NCBI GenBank assembly: GCA_905204935.1
Contig: CAJLBJ010000024.1
Coordinates: 1-32,656, forward strand
Source: an uncultured Lactobacillus sp.
Lineage (GTDB): Bacteria > Bacillota > Bacilli > Lactobacillales > Lactobacillaceae
Length of the DNA: 32,656 nt
Direction: 5' to 3'
Shown here piece by piece: positions 1 to 8,383 of this stretch (its first letter is position 1; the number at the start of each line of letters is the position of its first letter). The notes below the pieces were generated by a model, which did not search any database, was not told the DNA's origin, and worked only from the letters and a program-made list of their open reading frames with translations. Position numbers and translations under genes: made by a program.

Positions 1-89
1 CAGGTCGCATAACCAATTTTTATATATTTAAACTGTATACTTGACAGGACATAGTTCCAGCTCTAGTAATGAGGATTAAATTTACTCGA

Positions 90-2525
90 TTAATCTTTTA
101 AAGCATCCGCAGGTAACACGCGTAAACAAAGCGGTTCTCCTTGGGTTTGTGTATCTAAGACAAACGACCCATTTGAATAACGGTCGACACAAACATAGTC
201 TTGGCTTAACACCTCAACTCTTTCATTGGTCGAAGTCAAAATCTCTAGGCGCTGGGAGGCCTCGACAACACAAGCTAACGCCACTCGATGAGCATTGCGT
301 TTTAATTCGCGTAAGATTAGCACACCTCGGCGTGCCCGACTGCTTAACGGAACCGCGCTAACTTTCATCTTCTTAAAGGAACCGCGTTGAGTAACAAGAG
401 CAACTTCGCTAGTTTCATTAACCAACAACACCGCACTTAAATAATCATCACGTAAGTCCATGTTCTTGACACCAGCAGCCTTAGCACCAGTTACTGGTAC
501 TTCAGATAGCTCATATCTTAAGCCATATCCACCATACGTTGCACAAAAGACTTGTTTAGTCTGATCTTCTTGTAAATAATCGATCATCAACACCCGATCA
601 CTAGGTGTTTTTAGCTTCATGAACTGTGCAGCACGTGATTTATAGGTCCGACCTGGTTTAAGATCGGCCAACTTGGTTTGCTTAATGAATCCTTCCTTAG
701 TTGCAAAAACAAAGCTTCCTTGTTCTAAATCTTTGAAACAATAAGCTTTTAAGACGGATTCATCAGCATCTAAACCGACTGTTTGTGAGAGATGTTCGCC
801 GGTTTCTTTCCACTTGGCATCCGTAATATCATGAACCGGGCGATAAATAACATTACCTTTATCGGTAAACATCAACAAGTGATCTAACGTATTAGCGACT
901 GCTTGATAAACTGGGTAATCTTCATCTTTAAGACCGTTATCTGCATCATCAGACGCATTAAACGAACGTAGTGATGAGCGTTTGACGTAGCCCCCCTTAG
1001 ATACTAATAGCATCACATCTTCTTGAGCAACCATTACTTCTGTTTGAATCTTAATTTCTTCGATTTGCTCTTGAATCTCAGTCAAACGTGGTGAGCCATA
1101 TTTTTTATCTAGGGATAACAATTCTTTTTTAATAACTTTATCAAGCTCTTTGGGTTGTGCCAAAATTTTTTCATAAGTAGCGATCTTAGCCGCTAGTTCC
1201 TCAGCTTCTTTTTGCAAAGCTGTCACATCGGTATTAGTTAACCGATAGAGTTGTAAAGAAACAATTGCTTCAGCTTGCTTTTCGGTAAACCCATAAGCCA
1301 CCATCAGATTATCCTTGGCTTCTTTTTTGTTTTGTGAAGCGCGAATCGTCTTGATAACATCATCTAAAATCGATAAAGCCTTGATCAACCCAGCAACAAT
1401 ATGTTCACGTTCTTTGGCTTTATTTAAGTCAAATTGAGTCCGTTTAGTTGTAACATCACGTTGATGCGCCAAATAAGCTTCTAGAATCGTCTTTAACCCT
1501 ACGTGTTGTGGCCGTTTTTGATTGATTGCAACCATGTTGAAATTATAAGAAATTTGCAAATCAGTATTTTTAAATAAATAATTCAAAATTCCCTCTGCAT
1601 TAGCATTTTTCTTTAGTTCGACAACTAAACGCAAACCTTCACGATCACTTTCATCACGGACTTCAGCGATACCATCAACTTTTTTTAGCAAACGAATCTC
1701 ATCAATTTTTTTAACCAACAAAGCCTTATTGACCTCGTATGGAATCTCGGTGATAACAATTTGTTGTTTAGCTCCTTTGATATCTTCAATCGCTGTTTTT
1801 GAACGTAACATTACACGACCACGTCCGGTTTCATAAGCTTTCTTGATTCCATCGATACCTTGTAAGATACCACCGGTTGGAAAATCTGGTCCCTTGATGT
1901 CTTCCATCAATTCGGCTAATGTAACGTTTGGATTTTGCATCAAACGAATCGTAGCTTGAATCGTTTCGTGTAAGTTATGTGTCGGAATTTCCGTCGCATA
2001 CCCCGCTGAAATCCCGGTCGCTCCATTAACTAATAGATTGGGAAAACGCGCCGGTAAAACAGTTGGCTCATATTCGGTATCATCGAAATTAAGCACCATA
2101 TCAACCGTCTTTTTATCAATATCTTTAAGCATTTCACCAGCTATTTCTGACAAACGCGCTTCAGTATAACGCATTGCTGCTGGCGGATCACCATCCATTG
2201 AGCCGTTATTACCATGCATTTCGATTAAAGGCTCTCTTAGCTTCCAATGCTGACTCAAACGTACCATTGCTTCATAAATTGAAAAATCACCGTGGGGATG
2301 AAAATTCCCCATCACGTTTCCGACCGATTTTGCCGATTTTCTAAAGGCTTTATCAAAAGTATTACCATCTTCATTCATCGCAAATAAAATACGGCGTTGC
2401 ACAGGTTTTAAACCGTCACGAATATCAGGTAATGCACGTTCTTGAATGATATATTTAGAATAGCGGCCAAAGCGTTCACCCATGACCGCTTCAAGTGAAA
2501 TTTCTTGAATATTAGTCGTTTCCAT
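90..2525 (-). CDS. parC: DNA topoisomerase IV subunit A (ParC)
   Basis: This is the DNA breakage-reunion subunit of topoisomerase IV, which unlinks replicated chromosomes as a ParC2ParE2 tetramer. The 811-residue length fits ParC of Gram-positive bacteria. The winged-helix and tower domain fills the first half, with the catalytic tyrosine Y120 in the motif AAMRYTEARL, and a beta-pinwheel C-terminal domain follows. The clear GyrA-box heptapeptide of gyrase is not visible, and the gene lies next to parE, so ParC is preferred over GyrA. The start is ATG behind AAAGGAGG; the parE stop codon overlaps this ribosome site, 19 bases upstream, so the two are co-transcribed and probably translationally coupled. 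An oddity is Phe81 (codon TTT at 2283-2285) where most ParC proteins have Ser (S79/S80 in pneumococcal/staphylococcal numbering); the acidic E85 is kept. No clear terminator is visible downstream within the window. Confidence 0.96.
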   Translation of the reverse strand: METTNIQEISLEAVMGERFGRYSKYIIQERALPDIRDGLKPVQRRILFAMNEDGNTFDKAFRKSAKSVGNVMGNFHPHGDFSIYEAMVRLSQHWKLREPLIEMHGNNGSMDGDPPAAMRYTEARLSEIAGEMLKDIDKKTVDMVLNFDDTEYEPTVLPARFPNLLVNGATGISAGYATEIPTHNLHETIQATIRLMQNPNVTLAELMEDIKGPDFPTGGILQGIDGIKKAYETGRGRVMLRSKTAIEDIKGAKQQIVITEIPYEVNKALLVKKIDEIRLLKKVDGIAEVRDESDREGLRLVVELKKNANAEGILNYLFKNTDLQISYNFNMVAINQKRPQHVGLKTILEAYLAHQRDVTTKRTQFDLNKAKEREHIVAGLIKALSILDDVIKTIRASQNKKEAKDNLMVAYGFTEKQAEAIVSLQLYRLTNTDVTALQKEAEELAAKIATYEKILAQPKELDKVIKKELLSLDKKYGSPRLTEIQEQIEEIKIQTEVMVAQEDVMLLVSKGGYVKRSSLRSFNASDDADNGLKDEDYPVYQAVANTLDHLLMFTDKGNVIYRPVHDITDAKWKETGEHLSQTVGLDADESVLKAYCFKDLEQGSFVFATKEGFIKQTKLADLKPGRTYKSRAAQFMKLKTPSDRVLMIDYLQEDQTKQVFCATYGGYGLRYELSEVPVTGAKAAGVKNMDLRDDYLSAVLLVNETSEVALVTQRGSFKKMKVSAVPLSSRARRGVLILRELKRNAHRVALACVVEASQRLEILTSTNERVEVLSQDYVCVDRYSNGSFVLDTQTQGEPLCLRVLPADALKD

Positions 2526-2544
2526 TGTTACTTACCGGCCTCCT

Positions 2545-4557
2545 TTACTCTTCAGTGTAGTTAGTTTCATCAAATAAATTCATTTCTTCTTGTACGATGG
2601 TTTGATGCGCTTCTTGGGCCACTACCGTATCAAGTAAGCTACCATCTTCTTCCAAGGTAAATTGGACATTTTTTTCGATCCATTTTCTTCTTGGTTCAAC
2701 CTTATCTCCCATCAAAGTGGTAACTCGTCTTTCTGCAACTGCATCATCATCGATTTTGATGCGAACTAAAGTGCGTGTTTCGGGATTCATCGTCGTTTCC
2801 CAAAGCTGGTCGGCGTTCATTTCACCCAACCCTTTAAAACGTTGAAGTGTATATCCCTTACCTAATTCTTTAATAGCTTGCTTTAATTCGTCTTCGGTCC
2901 AAGCGTAGCGAATAAGTTGTTTTTTCTTGACTGTTTTTTGTAATTTATATAACGGAGGCAAGGCAATATAAACTCTACCCGCGTTGATAAGTGGGCGCAT
3001 GTACTTATAAAAGAATGTTAACAATAACGTTTGGATATGGGCCCCATCAGTATCCGCATCAGTCATGATAATGACTTTGTCGTAATTGGCATCGTCCAAA
3101 TTAAATTCAGCCCCAACACCAGCGCCAATTGTATAAATCATCGTATTGATTTCTTCATTTTTTACAATATCTTGTAGTTTAGCTTTTTCGGTATTTAAAA
3201 CCTTACCACGTAAAGGCAAAATTGCTTGGAACTTACGATCACGTCCTTGTTTAGCAGAACCACCCGCAGAATCACCTTCGACTAAAAATAACTCGTTTTT
3301 CTTAGCATTTTTAGATTGTGCTGGGGTCAATTTACCAGATAACAACTGTTCTTTTTTCTTACGCTTCTTGCCGTTACGACTCTCATCTCGCGCCTTTCTA
3401 GCAGCTTCACGCGCTTCTCTAGCCTTGATTGATTTGCGAACCAAATCTTGAGCAAATTCGCCGTTTTCCATTAAATAATAGCTTAGTTGCTCACCAACAA
3501 GTGTTTCTACAGCGCTTCTAGCTTCAGGTGTACCTAGTTTACCCTTAACTTGCCCTTCAAATTGTAATAATTCTTCTGGAATACGCACCGAAACAATTGC
3601 TGCTAAGCCCTCACGCACATCGCTACCTTCTAAGTTTTTATCTTTGTCTTTTAAAAGATTAATCTTACGTGCATACTCATTGAAAGCTTTAGTCCATGCC
3701 GAACGCATCCCAACTTCATGACTACCGCCATCTTTGGTACGCACATTATTTACAAAAGACATAATATTTTCTGAATAACCATCATTATATTGAGCCGCTA
3801 CTTCGACTTCAATTCCTTCCTTGGTTCCTTCAAAATACATTACGTCTCCTAAAACATCTTTGTCTTCATTAAGATAAGCAACGAATTGTTTGATACCTTC
3901 TTCAAAATGAAAAATTTCTGTTGTTTGCGTACGTTCATCGCTTAAAGTGATTTTTACACCTTTAAGTAAAAATGCTGACTCTCGTAAACGCTCCGCTAAA
4001 ATTTCATAATTAAAATGTGTCGTTGAAAAAATCGTTGCATCAGGCTTAAATGTTACAGTTGTGCCACTTTTCTTAGTAGTCTTTCCTAACTTGCGCAATG
4101 TACCTTGAGGTTGACCACCATTTTTAAACTGTTCTTCATATTCAATACCGTCTCTAACCGTTGTCACCTTCAAATAAGAAGATAATGCATTAACAACAGA
4201 TGCACCTACACCGTGTAAGCCACCAGATGTTTTATAGCCACCTTGTCCAAATTTACCACCAGCGTGTAAGACAGTAAAGATTACTTCAACGGTCGGTATC
4301 CCTGAAGCATGCATCCCAACGGGCATCCCACGTCCATAATCTACCACAGTAATCGAATCATCTGTATGAATCGTCACGTCTATTTGATTACCATAACCAG
4401 ACAATGCTTCGTCTACAGCATTATCTACAATTTCATACACTAAGTGATGCAAGCCTTTAGAATCAGTTGAACCGATGTACATTCCTGGACGTTTGCGCAC
4501 CGCTTCAAGACCTTCTAAAACCTGAATTGCATCATCATTGTAGTTTGGTTTTACCAA
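2545..4557 (-). CDS. parE: DNA topoisomerase IV subunit B (ParE)
   Basis: ATPase subunit of topoisomerase IV, 670 residues. The GHKL ATPase motifs are present: EIVDNAVDEA (42-51) with the Mg-binding Asn46, DYGRGMP (73-79) and GGLHGVGAS (112-120). The TOPRIM domain has EGDSAGG (E428) and DTDGAH with D500, D502 and D504. It resembles GyrB over its whole length, and the assignment to ParE rests on the adjacent parC and the divergent plsY, the arrangement seen in Bacillus (yneS-parE-parC). The start is TTG at 4557, preceded by GAAAGGA; no ATG gives the conserved N-terminus (MVKPNYNDDAIQVLEGL). A -10-like TATGAT lies about 50 bases upstream on the minus strand, but I see no good -35. Confidence 0.96.
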   Translation of the reverse strand: MVKPNYNDDAIQVLEGLEAVRKRPGMYIGSTDSKGLHHLVYEIVDNAVDEALSGYGNQIDVTIHTDDSITVVDYGRGMPVGMHASGIPTVEVIFTVLHAGGKFGQGGYKTSGGLHGVGASVVNALSSYLKVTTVRDGIEYEEQFKNGGQPQGTLRKLGKTTKKSGTTVTFKPDATIFSTTHFNYEILAERLRESAFLLKGVKITLSDERTQTTEIFHFEEGIKQFVAYLNEDKDVLGDVMYFEGTKEGIEVEVAAQYNDGYSENIMSFVNNVRTKDGGSHEVGMRSAWTKAFNEYARKINLLKDKDKNLEGSDVREGLAAIVSVRIPEELLQFEGQVKGKLGTPEARSAVETLVGEQLSYYLMENGEFAQDLVRKSIKAREAREAARKARDESRNGKKRKKKEQLLSGKLTPAQSKNAKKNELFLVEGDSAGGSAKQGRDRKFQAILPLRGKVLNTEKAKLQDIVKNEEINTMIYTIGAGVGAEFNLDDANYDKVIIMTDADTDGAHIQTLLLTFFYKYMRPLINAGRVYIALPPLYKLQKTVKKKQLIRYAWTEDELKQAIKELGKGYTLQRFKGLGEMNADQLWETTMNPETRTLVRIKIDDDAVAERRVTTLMGDKVEPRRKWIEKNVQFTLEEDGSLLDTVVAQEAHQTIVQEEMNLFDETNYTEE

Positions 4558-4700
4558 CAGTTTTCAATCCTTTCTATTTCGTAATTAATCATAACTCTTA
4601 CTATCATACCTTATAAAAAGCGAGTCTACCAGTAGTTTATTTATACTTTTTTATTGCATCGTTTGCAAAAAAAGCATACAGACTACTACATACCACATTT

Positions 4701-4739
4701 TATCGCTTATTGCGGTTAAAGACCAATAAGTGATAGAAT
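4701..4739 (+). promoter_or_regulatory. Inverted repeat and putative promoter of plsY
   Basis: A 12-base inverted repeat (4701-4712 and 4724-4735, one G-T wobble, 11-base spacer) lies 38 bases before plsY. A -35-like TTGCGG (4710-4715) and a -10-like TAGAAT (4734-4739, 18-base spacing) fall inside and at its edge, so the repeat could be an operator over the promoter. It does not match the FapR or FabT consensus as I know them. The promoter hexamers are only moderate. Confidence 0.4.
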
Positions 4740-4773
4740 AAGACAGGTATTATATGAAAAAGGAGGTTTAACC

Positions 4774-5394
4774 TTGGATTCTAAGATTATCATCATGTTG
4801 CTTATAGGCTATCTTTTAGGATCAATTCCTTCTGGAGTTTGGATAGGAAAAATTTTTTACAACAAAGATATTCGTAATTTTGGTAGTGGAAACATGGGAA
4901 CTACCAATACATTTAGAGTGTTAGGTAAGAAAGCTGGCATCGTTGTTTTATTGATGGATATGTTAAAAGGAACTCTAACTGCTTGTTTACCATTTATATT
5001 TCATTCGAATGCCAATGTAATGTTGATTGGTCTTTCTGCTATTTTAGGACATGTTTTCCCAATTTTTGCAGGTTTTAAAGGTGGTAAAGCTGTTGCAACA
5101 AGTGTTGGAGTATTGCTTGTTTATAACTGGCAATTTTTCTTACTTTCTTGGGCAATCTTTTTAATCACACTTTACATTACCAGCATGGTCAGCATGGCTA
5201 GTATGGTGGGCTTTACTTTAATTACGCTTGCATCATTCTTTTATCATGATTTGATTTTGACATGTGTAGCTGTAGCTTTAACAATCTTTGTTTTTGTAAG
5301 ACACTGGGGTAATATTGAACGAATTAAAAATGGAACAGAAAATTTAGTTCCATTTGGTTTAGGCTACAAAAAGTGTCAACAAAAAAATAAATAA
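4774..5394 (+). CDS. plsY: Acyl-phosphate:glycerol-3-phosphate acyltransferase PlsY
   Basis: Integral membrane enzyme that moves an acyl group from acyl-phosphate to glycerol-3-phosphate, giving lysophosphatidate, the first committed step of phospholipid synthesis. The 206 residues carry the three family motifs: SGNMGTTN (38-45), [18 protein letters not shown] (92-109) and a late [10 protein letters not shown]. Several hydrophobic membrane segments alternate with these loops. The start is TTG at 4774, eight bases after AAGGAGG; an ATG at 4754 just upstream runs into a stop after five codons and is excluded. It is divergent from parE and ends at a good terminator. Confidence 0.95.
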   Translation: MDSKIIIMLLIGYLLGSIPSGVWIGKIFYNKDIRNFGSGNMGTTNTFRVLGKKAGIVVLLMDMLKGTLTACLPFIFHSNANVMLIGLSAILGHVFPIFAGFKGGKAVATSVGVLLVYNWQFFLLSWAIFLITLYITSMVSMASMVGFTLITLASFFYHDLILTCVAVALTIFVFVRHWGNIERIKNGTENLVPFGLGYKKCQQKNK

Positions 5395-5400
5395 CATTTA

Positions 5401-5433
5401 ACCGATTAATCAAATACGATTAGTCGGTTTTTT
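5401..5433 (+). terminator. Terminator of plsY
   Basis: An 11-base-pair stem (5401-5411 with 5418-5428, one G-U pair), a 6-base loop and a run of T to 5433, directly after the plsY stop codon. Confidence 0.9.
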
Positions 5434-5469
5434 AATAAAAATGGATACCACTAAAAAAGTAGTATCCAT
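5434..5469 (-). terminator. Terminator of the xerC-hslVU-epimerase operon
   Basis: On the minus strand, an 11-base stem (5459-5469 with 5441-5451, one U-G pair) is followed by T-rich sequence at 5436-5440. It sits 11 bases beyond the epimerase stop and back to back with the plsY terminator. Confidence 0.85.
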
Positions 5470-5480
5470 CTTTTGATATT

Positions 5481-6356
5481 TTAAAAGACCCGTACGCTAA
5501 AAGAAGTCTTAAAGGTTTCATGACCGGCTAAAACATTGTTAGCAAACTTTTCTTCAAGCTTTCCACTAGCTTGAACCGTATCTGCTAAGCCCCACCAAGG
5601 TTCGATGCAAACAAACTGTCCTTTAGCCGGATAACACGACCAAATGCCGGTAAACTTAGCATCCTTGGCCTTTAATGCTATTCCATGATCATCTTTATTA
5701 TTTTTTAATACAAAGGTTGTTTCTTCTTGCTCTAAATCATAAATAATCGCATCATCTTTAAACGTCTCATGTGAAATCTTTAAGACATCACCTTTAGTCA
5801 AATAAGCATTTTTAGGATCTGTTAATCCTCCACTCAAAGGAATAACCTTACGTGCTTTATTTGGTAAGATTTCAATATAATAATCCTCATAAGCTTGTCC
5901 TTCTATTAAAGGAACCTTAAATGCAGGATGTGCACCTAATGCAAAATGCAACTCACTATCACTTGGGTTAATTACTTCATATTCTAATTCCAAGCTATCG
6001 GCAATCAAGCGGTAGTTTAGGCGTAAAATAAAGTCAAATGGGTAGTTTTCTTTAGTCTTTGAGTTTGGCTTTAATTCAAAACTAACGTAATCGCTTTGTT
6101 TTGTGACGACTTCAAAGTCACAATCACGCGCAAAACCGTGTTGCGTCAAATGATATGTTTTATCTTGCCACACGTATTGATCATCTTTTAACCGGCCTTC
6201 GATCGGAAATAAGACCGGTGATCGTCGTCCCCAATATTTTGCGTCAGCCGACCACATATAATCGATGCCGGTCTTTTTAGCGATTAAACTGGCTAATTCA
6301 GCTCCATGTTCATTGACTGTCGCACTTAAATACTGATTTTGAATTGTAACTGCCAT
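5481..6356 (-). CDS. Aldose 1-epimerase family protein (LacX/YihR-like)
   Basis: A galactose mutarotase-fold protein of 291 residues, most like the LacX-type branch used for C1 epimerisation of hexoses or hexose phosphates. Visible landmarks are WGRRSPVLFPIEGRL near residue 43, the histidine-bearing loop THGFARD-like HGFARD (about 73-78), GAHPAFKVPL (about 141-150) and the acidic CIEPWWGLAD near the C-terminus, which would supply the catalytic His and Glu. Start ATG follows AGGAGGAAATGTTAG. It is the last gene of the xerC-hslV-hslU operon, 23 bases after hslU, at the place where Bacillus has codY. Its substrate cannot be read from the sequence. Confidence 0.88.
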   Translation of the reverse strand: MAVTIQNQYLSATVNEHGAELASLIAKKTGIDYMWSADAKYWGRRSPVLFPIEGRLKDDQYVWQDKTYHLTQHGFARDCDFEVVTKQSDYVSFELKPNSKTKENYPFDFILRLNYRLIADSLELEYEVINPSDSELHFALGAHPAFKVPLIEGQAYEDYYIEILPNKARKVIPLSGGLTDPKNAYLTKGDVLKISHETFKDDAIIYDLEQEETTFVLKNNKDDHGIALKAKDAKFTGIWSCYPAKGQFVCIEPWWGLADTVQASGKLEEKFANNVLAGHETFKTSFSVRVF

Positions 6357-6379
6357 CTAACATTTCCTCCTAGATAATC

Positions 6380-7792
6380 TTACAAGATATAGCGACTGAG
6401 GTCTTTATCGGCCACAATCGTGCCAATTTTTTGTTCAACATAGGCTTCTGTAATCGTGATTTGCCCCATTTGCATGTCTGGTCCTTCATACAGTAAGTCT
6501 TCCAATAATTTTTCTAAGATCGTATGCAAACGTCTCGCACCGATATTTTCTGTTTCATGGTTAACCTGGTAAGCGATTTGTGCAATTTTTTCAACTGCTT
6601 CAATTGTAAATGTTACTTCAATATTATCTGTCCTAATTAACGCGATATATTGTTTGATCAAAGCGTTATTTGGTTCTGTTAAAATCTTAACAAAATCTGT
6701 GGCAGTTAAGTCTTCTAGTTCCACTCTAATTGGAAAACGGCCTTGAAGTTCGGCAATCAAATCGCTTGGCTTACTTTCATGAAATGCTCCTGAAGCGATA
6801 AATAAAATATGATCGGTCTTGATAATGCCATATTTTGTTTTAATTTGTGAGCCTTCAACGATTGGTAAAATATCGCGTTGAACTCCTTCACGTGAAACTG
6901 AACCCGCATTTTGTTTAGATTTAGAGGTAATCTTATCAATTTCATCAATAAAGATAATCCCCATATTTTGTGCTTTCTTAATAGCAGCATCTGCAACATC
7001 TGCACTATTAACTAGTTTTTCCGATTCTTCACGTACAAAGACTTCACGTGCATCCTTAACACTCATCGTTCTTGTTACACGCTTTTTAGGCATCAAATTA
7101 CCCAAAGTATCATTTAAATCAATTCCCATTTGACCTAACATATCAGATTGATTACCAAAACTTTGAGCTGGATCATCCATTTCAATTGTGATTTCTTTAT
7201 TTTCTAATAGTCCGCGGTTTAGTTGTTCACTGACACTCAAACGTTGGTTCCGAATTTCATCAGTTACTTCTTCTTGCTCAGGTTCAAACCCTTGTGGCAA
7301 CTTCCCATTTTGTAAATCTTGCATCAGTTGCATAAAGTTTAATTGTTGATTTTGTTTATTTTGCTTTTTTTGCGCTGGGACTAAAAGCTTAATCAAGCGC
7401 TTATCTGCCAATTGAACAGCTTGGGTACGTACTTGCTTATAAACTTCTTCTTGTTGCATCTTATAAGCTACTTCAACCAAATCACGTACCATAGATTCCA
7501 CGTCGCGTCCGACATAGCCAACCTCAGTAAATTTAGTTGCTTCCACTTTAACAAAAGGAGCTCCAACAATTTTTGCCAAACGTCGAGCAATTTCTGTTTT
7601 ACCTACCCCAGTTGGCCCAATCATCAACAAGTTTTTAGGTGTTACATCTTCTTGCATTTCTACTGGTAATTGCATACGCCGATAACGATTACGCAAAGAA
7701 ACCGCAATAGCTTTTTTTGCATTTTCTTGACCAATAACATACTTATCTAATTCAGCTACAATTTGTTTTGGTGTTTTATCTAACTGTTCCAT
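6380..7792 (-). CDS. hslU: ATP-dependent protease ATPase subunit HslU (ClpY)
   Basis: AAA+ unfoldase that feeds substrates into the HslV peptidase ring. Of 470 residues, the Walker A is GPTGVGKT (59-66), the pore loop is GYVGRD (92-97), Walker B is GIIFIDEIDK (278-287), and GARRL near residue 420 is the sensor-2 arginine region. The inserted I-domain spans about 110-245 and is rich in Gln and Asn. The C-terminus DLSRYIL is the conserved tail that docks into HslV and activates it. ATG start follows AGAGG. It begins 17 bases after hslV, in the usual order. Confidence 0.97.
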   Translation of the reverse strand: MEQLDKTPKQIVAELDKYVIGQENAKKAIAVSLRNRYRRMQLPVEMQEDVTPKNLLMIGPTGVGKTEIARRLAKIVGAPFVKVEATKFTEVGYVGRDVESMVRDLVEVAYKMQQEEVYKQVRTQAVQLADKRLIKLLVPAQKKQNKQNQQLNFMQLMQDLQNGKLPQGFEPEQEEVTDEIRNQRLSVSEQLNRGLLENKEITIEMDDPAQSFGNQSDMLGQMGIDLNDTLGNLMPKKRVTRTMSVKDAREVFVREESEKLVNSADVADAAIKKAQNMGIIFIDEIDKITSKSKQNAGSVSREGVQRDILPIVEGSQIKTKYGIIKTDHILFIASGAFHESKPSDLIAELQGRFPIRVELEDLTATDFVKILTEPNNALIKQYIALIRTDNIEVTFTIEAVEKIAQIAYQVNHETENIGARRLHTILEKLLEDLLYEGPDMQMGQITITEAYVEQKIGTIVADKDLSRYIL

Positions 7793-7809
7793 TTAATTAA
7801 CCTCTTTGC

Positions 7810-8352
7810 TTACAATTCTTCTGCAATAATATTATGATTTGTAAAGATATCAATATCGCCGGCAATTCCAATTGCTGCTTTTGCAATATCTAATGCACTC
7901 ATAGATGGAGCATATTTAGTCAAGGCTTTAGCTGCAGATAAAGCAAAATTGCCACCAGAACCAATCGCTAAAACATTATCATCTGGTTCGATAACTTCTC
8001 CAGAACCTGAAACCAATAAAAGATTATCTTTATCCATGACAATTAATAATGCTTCTAATTTTTGTAAAGCTTGATCACTACGCCATTCTTGTGCCAACTC
8101 AACAGCTGCACGTTGTAAATTACCACTGTATTCGTTTAATTTTTTTTCGAAACGTTCTTCAAGATTAAACGCATCAGCGACACTCCCCGCAAAGCCTACT
8201 ACAACTTTCCCGTTATAGATTCTACGAACTTTACGTGCCGTTCCTTTCATGATAACTTTTTCTCCCATGGTCACTTGACCATCGCCTGCCATCGCTAAAT
8301 GACCATTATGGCGAACTGCACAAATGGTAGTCGCGTGAAATGAAATAGGCAT
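7810..8352 (-). CDS. hslV: ATP-dependent protease peptidase subunit HslV (ClpQ)
   Basis: Proteasome-like N-terminal nucleophile peptidase, 180 residues, which forms dodecamers capped by HslU. The family core is clear: [35 protein letters not shown] and [10 protein letters not shown]. The start is ATG seven bases after AAGGAGG and no closer start exists, so the protein begins MPISFHA before the conserved TT pair (T8-T9). Bacillus ClpQ has a related leader but uses Ser after removal of Met; here the second residue is Pro. Either the seven-residue leader is cut off to expose T8, or the N-terminal chemistry differs. Confidence 0.96.
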   Translation of the reverse strand: MPISFHATTICAVRHNGHLAMAGDGQVTMGEKVIMKGTARKVRRIYNGKVVVGFAGSVADAFNLEERFEKKLNEYSGNLQRAAVELAQEWRSDQALQKLEALLIVMDKDNLLLVSGSGEVIEPDDNVLAIGSGGNFALSAAKALTKYAPSMSALDIAKAAIGIAGDIDIFTNHNIIAEEL

Positions 8353-8383
8353 TGTTTTTCCTCCTTAAAATTTTGCCTCAAAA

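Noticed and set aside
1..89. Promoter-like TTGACA (41-46) and TAGTAA (64-69) on the plus strand, pointing into parC antisense
   Set aside because: The -10 matches consensus at only three positions and no gene follows on that strand. Nothing else, including a parC terminator, is evident in these 89 bases.
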